Source of the DNA: Chrysomallon squamiferum
Lineage: Eukaryota > Mollusca > Gastropoda > Neomphalida > Peltospiridae
NCBI GenBank assembly: GCA_012295275.1
Contig: CM022672.1
Span: 6,218,943-6,282,942, forward strand
DNA: 64,000 bases
Direction: 5' to 3'
Shown here piece after piece: positions 54,172 through 64,000 of this stretch (its first letter is position 1; every line of letters starts with the position of its first letter). The notes under the pieces were generated by a model. That model did no database searches and had not been told where the DNA came from. It saw nothing but the letters and a program-made list of their open reading frames with translations. A program made the translations under genes and the position numbers.

Positions 54172-54693
54172 CTAAAATAAAAAGAGATAAAAAAAAAAAT
54201 AATAAACAAATTGTTAGTTTATGAAAAAAAAAAAAAAAGAGAGAAAAGAATAAATGTCATTTGATGACATGAAAGGTAAGCAACACGACTGAAACTGGCA
54301 ATTTACATACAATTCAGAAGAGATTGTAACTATTGTTATACGAGTCTGAGTTTTTACTTGTTTCTTTGTGGAAGTTTTTTTTTTTTTTTTTTATTTTTTT
54401 TTATTTATTGGTTTTGTTTGTCAGTTTCTTTATTTTTATTTTATTTATTTATTTGTTTGTTGATTTTTAATTTATTTATTTTTATTCTATTTATTTATTT
54501 GTTTGTTGATTTTTATTTATTTATTTCTATTTTGTTTATTTGTTCGTTTGTTTGTATATTTGTTTGTTTTTATTATTATTATTATTTTTTTTTTTTTTTT
54601 TGTTTCTTTACCTGTTTGATTTTATTTACTTATTTATATTTGTTATTTATTTCTTCTTTTTTATGTACTTCTTTTCCTTTTTGGTGTTTTATG

Positions 54694-54756
<63 letters not shown>
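54694..54756. repeat. (ATT)21 microsatellite
   Basis: Pure ATT run within a T-rich tract (54370-54780), about 0.5 kb upstream of gene C exon 2. Confidence 0.93.
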
Positions 54757-57282
54757 TTATTCTATTTTTGTTTTATATATAAATCCCTATAATTTAAATA
54801 AATTGAATGTGTCAGAAAAATGAATCACAAAATAAATAAAAGAATGAATCCATAACATAAAGTTATTTCATATTAACTTCTGTTCTATTTTTGTTCTTAA
54901 TATAACACTTAAATTATAGTTCTGGCCGTATTATGAGATTTGTGTTAAGAGTATTGAAGTATTCTATATAATTTCACTTAATACTATCAATAGAATACAC
55001 TTTCGGGGATTATGGACAGTTTAACATAGTGACTGTATTATGTTCTGTTACCTAACTGAACACTAAGGAATATATTTTTCAAGGACTCTAAATAAACCAA
55101 AATATGATAGTTTTAGCTAAATCGAAAGATGCTAGTAAATATACTTTTCACTGTTTATGTCAGTGTGTTAGCTAACTCGGGAATTAGTAAGGAATTACCT
55201 TTTAAAATTATTTGGTAAACATACCAGGTAAGTATGTTAAAATGATAGGTATCTCAACGAATGCGTTTTTTTTTTCAAAGAACTGTGGCAAATATCAAAT
55301 GAAAATAAGTTAGTACATTAGCTGTCTCAGGAATTACTAAGATATATACTTTTGTAGGAACCGTAGCAAATACGATATGTGAAGAGTTAGCTAACTAAAG
55401 AGGTATTATGAAATACATTTTTAAAGGAAAATGGAAAATACATACAAATGTGTGTGTGTTGTAGAATCGTAGAATTACAAAATATAGTTTTTGTTTTCCG
55501 ATACATAACAAACATGGTCAACAATACTGTTGTTCTATATCAAACCAAAACGATTGTGTAATTTTGTGAAATATCGTTAAACAGTGAGTCACTGTGTGTT
55601 TAGCAATAAAGGTTTTTACACAAGTGCCATACAACAGCCATTAAATAGTGTCATATAATCACATGCAAATATCTGCTCTGTAATAAACATTTGAGCCCTG
55701 TTTATTTATGGTTGTTTATGAGACATTATAAATAGATATGTACTGATTCACTAGACCTGCCAGTATTCAGTTATTTCATGTTTTATTGTTGCAAAAATTG
55801 GTTTGGTTTCAATTACGTTTATAGCACGTTTTACCCAGAAGTGAATACTTGCAATCTGAACATTATCATAATTTTTTGTTTTCTAATTTATTTTTTATTT
55901 CAGTTCTAGAAAATATAAGTAACGCAGATACGTACAAACATATTCAAAATCACAAACTTTTATGCTCGCGGTTCTTAAACTTTTTTATTGATATTTCAGA
56001 ATATCTTTCGTCTATGTTCAACAAAACGTTACTCAAAACTATAAAAGGGTCTTAAAAGGGTGTGTGTATTGTATCCCCAGTTTGGAGGTTCGTATTCACT
56101 TATATCTTTTAGATATTGAATGTGTGTGTACCCATACGTAAATCTTCTATTATGTTTTCTGTATAATGTCAGTACAAAACCATTGCCTCTCTCAGAGATA
56201 CCTAAAAATCGTTGTCCATTCACCATTAACCTTGCGATCATTTTTAAAATGAGTACAGAATACAGCAATACATTATAAATACAATTATTTTCCGTCCAGT
56301 TAAAGAACAAAATAATACTTTGATTGTTGCCTTACCGGGCTATTCTGTATTCGCTAATACATTATTTAGTTAAAACATCTGGCGACCACCTTGAAAAATA
56401 GCAAACATATTTTCAGTGAACAAACCATACATGGTTTATTTATATGTAGTGAGGATATATCTGAAACAGCTTTTGCGATATTTTTACATTCTTTTATACG
56501 TATTTAATGAAAGTTTTAATTTTGTAAAAAAAATTGTGTTTTTTTTTTTTTTCCTCTTTTTAAATAATTGTGAAGTTTGACATATTATGTGATTTTATAT
56601 TAAATTAAAGTTTATAATAACAATAATAAGTATAAATTAATCAGAACTGGTATAGAAAAAAAATATATATATCTTATATGTAGTTTACATTCTGCATGAG
56701 GTATATAATCGATTTATCGAGGGAATCGATATAATCGTCCAACGGTAACAAATCATTATTGGCTAAAAGAAGGTGAATAGACTGGTGTTTGGTGTTTGGT
56801 CTGTTTCTTCTATTGCTAAGAGATTTTTGTCAGTCGACTTTAATATCGGTCACTTTTAGTGTCTTTGACCACAGATCTAGTTACAATGTCTATTGTTGTA
56901 TTCTGCTGACGTCATGTCAGTAAACATACTCGCCCCTCTATAGAAAGTCACGAAGAGTCTATTTTTAGACTATTGACGTGGGGTAAATTTTGTTTATTTT
57001 ATTTTTAATATTGCACTACAGCATGGCGTGTATTGTTGTAAGGAGTATTTATATACCTGTTCGTGATTTAAAGCCAAATACACTTTTGTGTTAGAAGGTC
57101 ATAGAAATAATATATGTCCCAGATACGTTTTGTAGGCCTAGCCTATTTACTATCGTTGACGCTATTGTTGTTGTTATATTATTAATATTATTATTATTTC
57201 TGTTATAGTTATTATTAATATTATTTTTAGTATTGTTTTTGTTGTTGTTCTTATCGTTATTATTATCATGGACATAATAGCC

Positions 57283-57328
<46 letters not shown>

Positions 57329-57933
57329 TTTTTTTTTTTTTTTTTTTTTGTATTACTTATATTTGATTAATGCACTTAATAGTATAAATTGTGTTAGATT
57401 ATCTGCAAAATGTGTGTGTGGGGAGGGTTTGTGGTTTTTTTTAGCGTGTTTATTATTTAGAAATTAATGGCCATGTACTAACATTGTTAATAATAACAAA
57501 TATCCAAATATAAAAATGAGATAAATTAGCGAAATTATAACTACTTCTGGTGTTGCAAAATCTCTGTTTTTGATGGCATTCAACAATCACCACTGTCATC
57601 TTACCTGCTACTATCAATTTAATTAATATTAAACACTGCTATCACTGTACTGTTATTATAACTGTTACTGTATCTAACATCTAATTACCACCATAAGTAC
57701 TACTACGTCTAGTACCATCGCTGTCATTCATTATATTACGACTAGCCTGATACTAGATACTTTGCACCAGTTGTTTTGGCTTTTCTGACGTCACCATAGT
57801 TAATTTTAACTATCCCCCATAACGATCTTATTGTTTTCCTAGCAGTAAAAAAGGCAGTGATATTAATGCGTGTTTCTTAAAATTCACTCTCCCTTAGATA
57901 TATAAAACATTATAATAATGAATTTACATGTTT

Positions 57934-57964
<31 letters not shown>

Positions 57965-58291
57965 GGTGATGATAATGATACAACTGGTACTAATACTACT
58001 GATAATCACAATCATATTGTAACTGTCGTTATTGTTGTTTGGTAACTATTGTTGTATGTATGTACATTATTTCTGAACACTGCTAAAATAATTATTATAG
58101 ATTTGTAATGTTCAGGCAGTCAATATGCTGACGTCATGCAGCAGCTGGTGACTTCTAAATACATTTGTCGCACACAACCCCGAAATGAAATGTACAGCAG
58201 ATTTATAGTTTACTTGTTTATCCTGCAATCACCTTTCTTGGTGACAAGGTATTACAGCTAGATAAATTTCTATATTTTCGTTAAATTACTT

Positions 58292-58326
<35 letters not shown>

Positions 58327-59025
58327 TCACACACACACTGTTATTTAAGAAGTATTCTTATAATATTCAAGACTAATAACTATTATTATTATAATAATCA
58401 TAATAATAATAACTATAATATATACACATTACTATATATCTTGTGCATCTAATGTTTGTTTTTCTTTCTCATCAGGTCTGTTAATAAAATAATTAAATTA
58501 AATGACATTATTAATTTTTAATAAAACTTTAAGGTAACTAACAAATTTTAATATTTTATATTTGCTCTAGACTAGTAATATTTCATGTCAGAGAGGACTG
58601 GCTTAATTTTTAATTACTACTAGTTCACAGTAATGTATAGTTATATTTAAATAAATCGCATATTTCACTTTTTTCTTTTTAGTGTTTCACGTTCATGTAT
58701 GTAAGCATTTATTGATTCGCCATTAAAGAACTATTCAGACGAAAAATATACATGTTCAGCAGTATTAAATGTACATTTGTGTTTAACGGGAAAGAGTTTA
58801 GAGGCATTTTAAATTAATAAATCAATTTAAACGTGTAACGAATTCACGAACACTCAGTGCAGACGTCTCTTTTCCCCGCCTAATTTATAGCAAGTATTCA
58901 CATGGTGCAAAATACGCAAACACCGGAATGTCGACTGTTTAAGAAAAACCGAAAAAAAAAAAAAACACCCAACAAAAAACTCAAAGTATAATGATACCCT
59001 TATTACGCTATTTCTCTGAATTTGA

Positions 59026-59059
<34 letters not shown>

Positions 59060-59439
59060 TTATTATTATACATGACAGATATTAGCATGCCATTCTTTGA
59101 TGTTAGTTTAACTGTGAATTTAATTTTTTATTTATTTCTCTCCCCTTTTTTAATTTTTTTATTTTGTTGTTGCTTTTTAGAACAGCTTGGCTGTATAGCA
59201 GTGTAAAAAGACTTTAGATCAATCGACGATGGTACAGAGCACAAAACCACACAACTGAAATGAAATATTGTTTTAATTTTGCTTTTCTCAAATTTTCCAC
59301 ACAACGTTTTGGACGACTTTGAGAATACAGTTTCCACTCCTTTCAGCCTGAGTTGTAGGCCCTGAAAATTCTTTGTTTCTATGACTTGATTACACTACGC
59401 ATTTTATATCTCCGTTCTTACACACATACGTAGGTACGT

Positions 59440-59474
<35 letters not shown>

Positions 59475-59502
59475 ACAAACACAAACATACATATACACAT
59501 AC

Positions 59503-59600
59503 ATACATGCATACATTAATCTTGTTATGCTAATTTGGCTGATCTCAACTCAAACAAACAGCTATAAATTCTTAATAATTAACATATTTGTTCTTTCTAC
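59503..59600 (+). repeat. Dispersed repeat, copy 1 (pairs with 62425-62545)
   Basis: CATACATTAATCTTGTTATG, then GATCTCAACTCAAACA, TATAAATTCTTAATAATTAA and CATATTTGTTCTTTCTACAC run into (CA)n. The copy at 62425-62545 has the same order and about 20 extra bases. Both end in a (CA)n tract, as in microsatellite-associated elements. Confidence 0.85.
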
Positions 59601-59968
59601 ACGCACACACACGCACACACGCACACACACAAACGGCAGCTGCTAAGTTAATAAAAAGTTTATATTTATATTACTTCAGGATTACAGTCTGCTATCGATT
59701 AAGCATTCAGCTGTATTGAATAGTAATTTGTTTTTTTAAATGTGTGTGTGTGTGTGTGTGTGTGAATGTATGTGTGTTTTATTATTATTTTTATTTTATT
59801 TATATATTATAAAAAGAATAAAATATACATTTTAAAGATCGAATAAATCTATAATTATTATTAATGATAAATGTCAGATATGTCACTTTTGGTTGTGATT
59901 TTTGCTGTCTAAATCTATAATAATTATGTTACCACATGTTCTCTCGTTGTTTTGATTATTTATAACTT

Positions 59969-60027
<59 letters not shown>

Positions 60028-61231
60028 CATAAGTCATCTATTAAAATAAAACAAACTGAAACACTGATTTAAATTTCTATACAGTATTTTGTTTTAATTA
60101 GTAATAACTATTTAAAAGATATCTCGAATGCTTAAATACCCTTCTTCTTTTTTGGGGGGTGGGGTGTTTTTTAATGTGCAAACAAAAAAAAAGAAGAAAA
60201 AAAAAAGGATATAATTTTGTCCTTTGAGCAGATTATCTGGCGTAATAGGATTATAGTAAATCGGCTTATAAAGTGAAACTACATAACTCAGCTCTAATTT
60301 AGATTATTAACGAAACACTTTTTTTTTTAATTGTCTGAAGAAAAGTATCTCTGTCTGTCAGTCTGTCTGTCTCTCCCTTTCTCTTTCTCTCTCTCTAACT
60401 TTTTATATGTGTGTATGTGTGCGTGTGTATATCGAGTAATATATAGACATTTATTTCCCAGATAACATTAGTTATTACCCACAATGATAGGACAAAAATC
60501 CATTAACATTCAACAGGCTAAGATTTTTAACGAAGGATTCATAAAGGTAGTAGTAGGTCTTCCTTTTCATAAATATTCATTGTATATTATCTTTTACTAT
60601 AAAAATATATAAAGCTTTTTTTCAATAAATTTTTCATTTCTAAATAAGAAACATTTGAATAAAAATCAGAAGCATTTTAGTTTCTGCATCAAAATGATAT
60701 CTATAATAATAAGAAGAAGAAGAAGAAGAAGAAGAAGACGAAGAAAAAAAGATGAAGAAGAAATATTATTATTATTATTATTAACTACTTATATATATAT
60801 ATATATATTAAAATCAATAATAACGAACCATATTTCTTTGTTTCGTCTGGTTTTGTATCCCCTTCTTCGCCCTCTACTTTACTTCCACCGCACATTGTTC
60901 TTCCAGTTTGTTACGTACTGTCTCCGTGTATGTGGTACCTATGTATGTATGTACGTAGTAAGTATGTCGACAAATCACCGTTGGTTTACGTCGATACTAC
61001 ACTCTTATTAAGATATATCTCTTCTGGTCGTAAACAAGCAAGTTTGTTCCATTCAAGCCAATACTAAAGTAAATCACATGACCTGTGCATTGCTAGGTTG
61101 CCTCGACAACACCTAACCCACACGACTGATTGCAGTGGTCAAGTCATGCGTATTATTTTTCATTGTTATACCTGCACGAACGGGTGAAAAAAAAACCCCA
61201 CCTATTACGTTAAATATTATTATATTATTAA

Positions 61232-61271
<40 letters not shown>

Positions 61272-61443
61272 TTAATGGTTTCCATAAGAGATTAAGCTAA
61301 TCATGCGTAAGATACATGACAGAGTTTAATAAAACACGATACGGTTTGTAATACAAGTATCTAGACAAGCCGCGCACCTAACGGCCCAGGGTATCTCAGC
61401 ATACCCATGATCCTTTGTGTTTACTGTAAAACTAATTTTCGAT

Positions 61444-61486
61444 ATGGCTAAGTCATTCTCGTCTTTTCTGTCCGTAATGATGTCAG
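61444..61486 (+). CDS. Candidate first coding exon of an unknown plus-strand gene
   Basis: ATG at 61444 opens MAKSFSSFLSVMMS, then G|GTAAAG (donor at 61487). The surrounding 100 bp is less AT-rich than its neighbours, as promoter/5' exon regions in this window tend to be. A possible phase-compatible second exon starts after TTCTCTACAG at 62834. No family is recognised and the call rests on one ATG and one donor, so it may be chance. Confidence 0.2.
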
Positions 61487-61619
61487 GTAAAGAAAGAACA
61501 GTAACGTTAATTATTATTCATTTGTAACTGTTTGTGTCAGTTTGGATTAATCGATATTATGACACTGCTTAACAAAACACGATTATACCAACAGATACAA
61601 GATACGATTAACACATGTA

Positions 61620-61967
61620 TGTGTATTATGTATGTTTGTGTGTATGTGTGTTTGTGTGTGTATGTATGTATGTATGTATGTATATAATGTAGTATGCATG
61701 AATGTGTGTGCGTTTTTATTTATGTAATTTGTACGTATATGTGTATGTGTTTATGTGTGCATGTTTGTATATGTGTATGCATTTATGTGGGTGTATATGT
61801 ATATATGTTTATGTATGAACTATTAATTGTCCATACATGTATATACTTATGTATGTATGTATGCACGCATGTATTTATATATATATATATGTCTGTACGT
61901 GTGTATATATGTATGTATGTTTGTAAGTGTATGTTTGTACGTGTGTCTGCGTGCTGTCTATAGGTGT

Positions 61968-62016
<49 letters not shown>

Positions 62017-62032
62017 GTATGTATGTATGTAA
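61620..62032. repeat. (TATG)n / (TG)n / (TA)n block
   Basis: Interrupted TATG and TGTG repeats with a pure (TA) run at about 61974-62013. Open frames across it are artefacts. Confidence 0.9.
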
Positions 62033-62424
62033 ATGTCTAAAAACCTAGTATTTTATAGGGTTACTTGAATTGATTATAACGACTAAATTATGCTTTCCAT
62101 TTTCTTGTTGATTTAACGATTATACATTTGACATTGTTTACACAGTCTGATATCAAACTACTTCAAGTAAAACTTACTACAGTTTAGCAAACAAAATACA
62201 AATGATATAACACTTGCTTGTACATTTAGATCACAGGCGCCGATATAAGGACGTGGGGATCTGAAATATATCACGTGTTTTGTAAGTAAATCTCCCACTC
62301 TGTATAATGTGTTATTATCTGATCTCCCTAGAAACAAAGTTAAATTCCCTCTTCGTAATACTTTCATACAATAATTCATTCACCTGTATTCATTCATACA
62401 TAAATAGGTACATACATATATACA

Positions 62425-62534
62425 TACATGCATGCATGCATACATTAATCTTGTTATGCTAAAACTGTGTCATAATTTGGTTGATCTCAACTCAAACAGT
62501 TATAAATTATTAATAATTAACATATTTGTTCTTT

Positions 62535-62545
<11 letters not shown>
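62425..62545 (+). repeat. Dispersed repeat, copy 2
   Basis: Same block order as 59503-59600, with an insertion of AAACTGTGTCATAATT after GTTATGCT, ending in (CA)n. Confidence 0.85.
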
Positions 62546-62578
<33 letters not shown>

Positions 62579-62726
62579 ACTCAGGGGCATATCAGAGCCT
62601 ATGACACTCATCTTTCAGATAACTTTATCCCAAAATCCGCTAAAAAAAAAAAAAAAAAATTAACAGTCAAAATTAATAGAAAACTGCTCAGTGACAGTCT
62701 TTTAATGTTCCGCACAGGCCACGTGT

Positions 62727-62778
<52 letters not shown>

Positions 62779-63856
62779 TCATCATTAAGGTTCCAGTATC
62801 AAGATATATTAACTAATAAAATTCTTCTCTACAGCATGTTTTTGTTGTCTATGTGATGTCTATCATTTTCGAGAACAAATCCACTTTTATTTTAATACTT
62901 TATCGAACATGTCCAGGTGTGACCACTTCGATCTCGGGCGAGTATAACGTATTCTCCTTCAACAATAACCTCTTCACATTATTTTTTTTTCCCTTGTCGT
63001 AGTTTTAATTATATTTGTGTGTACGGTTTACTGCTACTGCTGATGGCGTCGTTGTATTCGGTATCTTTTGCCTGTGGCCTTGAAACTTGGAAATGCGCTA
63101 GTCTTTTATCAGTGAAATACACTCTTTTGTCTCGCTATTCACACACTTATCACGCTCCTCTACAGTTGATCATAATAAAGGGATTTTGCAGAACACGGAT
63201 GACTGGAAGACGGGGTCACTGACACAATAGGAACAAGGGATGGCGATGGTGCATGAATGTTTGCGTATATGAAACACTGACGTCAGTTAACCCAGCAGAA
63301 AACAAAGGCCTTGTGATATTATTTCGTACGGTGTTTCAAACACTTCCGTAAGAAAATAAATCTGACCCACTGTAGGTATAAAACAAATAAATAAATAGAA
63401 TAACGTAACGTAACATAAAAACTTAAAATATCAGGGTTTTTTTCTCTCCCCGCAGTGATAGTATACATTATTAATTTTTATGATTCTGTATTTGAGATAA
63501 TGAATACGTGAGAAACATTCTCTAGTATTTTAGATCAAGCTTTGAAAATCTGCATGATGGTCTGGAAAACAGACTTCAATCAGATATATCATAACCTAAA
63601 ACCTTTCAAAGGAAATAAGACAGGTTGCTTTTTCCTTCCTCTTCAGTGTTCCGTCCATTCTGTGCGTGCCTGTGTGTGTGTGTTTATTTATATGGGACAA
63701 AAGTTGATTGGAAAGAATGTGACAGATCCAATACCTGTGATTATAAATAAAATTATTACACACACACACAAATTAATATAAACAACAAAAATATTATTTT
63801 ATCAATATATATTGTTTATTCTGAAAAACTGAAATCAGATATGTAAAATCTAACAA

Positions 63857-63889
<33 letters not shown>

Positions 63890-64000
63890 ATTATGATATT
63901 TATTAACAAATATTATAATATATTTTGTATGTTCAGAACCTGGTATATATAACAGTGTAAAATCCTAACTGAAAGCTATTTGCATTGTTAATTACATATC

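Larger units (their letters stand above)
54172..64000. other. Region upstream of gene C, no confirmed gene
   Basis: It must contain the gene C promoter and first exon unless these lie beyond the right edge. No fourth SLC44 copy was seen. It holds T-rich and (ATT)n runs at 54370-54756 and 57284-57348, (CA)n tracts at about 58293-58325, 59970-60016, 62539-62576 and 62733-62776, (TATG)/(TA)n at 61620-62032, a dispersed repeat in two copies (59503-59600, 62425-62545), four TGACGTCA octamers, and one candidate plus-strand first exon at 61444-61486. Confidence 0.6.

Noticed and set aside
56029-56310. Minus-strand 93-residue frame upstream of gene C
   Set aside because: No homology to SLC44 exons, no consistent acceptor or donor, and AT-biased composition.
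59128-59337. Minus-strand frame METVFSKSSKTLCG...
   Set aside because: No recognised domain and no splice partner; likely chance.
61405-61408. ATGG|GTATGC on the minus strand as gene C exon 1 (would give MGEPKKFD...)
   Set aside because: Phase fits, but a 4-nt coding exon with a 7-kb intron has no support, and a similar ATGG|GT string occurs near 56132, so chance is likely.
62158-62379. Minus-strand open frame ending at a GTAAGT in phase with gene C exon 2
   Set aside because: The strong donor is attractive, but the frame shows no SLC44 N-terminal motif and no suitable start context.
63019-63222. Plus-strand frame with a signal-peptide-like start (LLLLMASLYSVSFACG)
   Set aside because: It has no ATG at its start, no known family, no clear splice context and a short length.

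Overview
The window is eukaryotic nuclear DNA. It is very AT-rich and packed with microsatellites ((ATT)n, (CA)n, (CATA)n, (CT)n), with small exons of 10-188 bp separated by introns of about 80 bp to 4 kb. The style and the protein sequences suggest an invertebrate metazoan, most likely a mollusc or other lophotrochozoan; that taxon call is an inference. None of the long open frames on either strand is a single-exon gene. The real coding content was rebuilt exon by exon from splice signals, reading phase and comparison between the copies.

The core is a head-to-tail array of three choline transporter-like genes (SLC44/CTL family, CTL2/4/5 clade), all on the minus strand and so read from right to left. 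Gene C has CDS exons from 54171 down to the stop at 39538; its tiny first coding exon was not identified. Gene B runs from 36138 to 20058 and appears complete: 22 exons, 732 codons plus stop, no frame break. Gene A runs from the ATG at 16288 to exon 13 at 88, and its 3' half lies beyond the left edge. Exon sizes and phases are nearly identical across the three (for example 88, 113, 100, 93, 53, 177, 129, 70, 74, 71, 89, 85 bp), so they are paralogues from tandem duplication. Each has or predicts the SLC44 layout: cytosolic N-terminus, TM1, a large Cys-rich glycosylated ectodomain, TM2-TM5, a small second ectodomain, TM6-TM10 and a cytosolic tail. Gene B is clearly the fastest diverging.

The most informative signal is a minor-spliceosome (U12-type) intron at the same place and phase in all three genes. 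The donor is GTATCCTTT in each, and genes B and C show branch sites close to TTCCTTAAC 10-15 nt from the acceptor. Two further curiosities are tandem arrays in gene C that copy a splice acceptor (six 42-bp units) and a splice donor plus exon end (three 51-53-bp units).

The B-A interval (16289-20057) holds a 596-bp inverted-repeat transposon with a TA target duplication, a perfect 26-bp hairpin, a degenerate minisatellite and a possible plus-strand TATA/CRE promoter. The C-B interval (36139-39537) shows only simple repeats and presumed UTR. The 9.8 kb right of gene C (54172-64000) holds microsatellites, a dispersed repeat, four perfect CRE octamers and one candidate plus-strand first exon, but no gene I can name.
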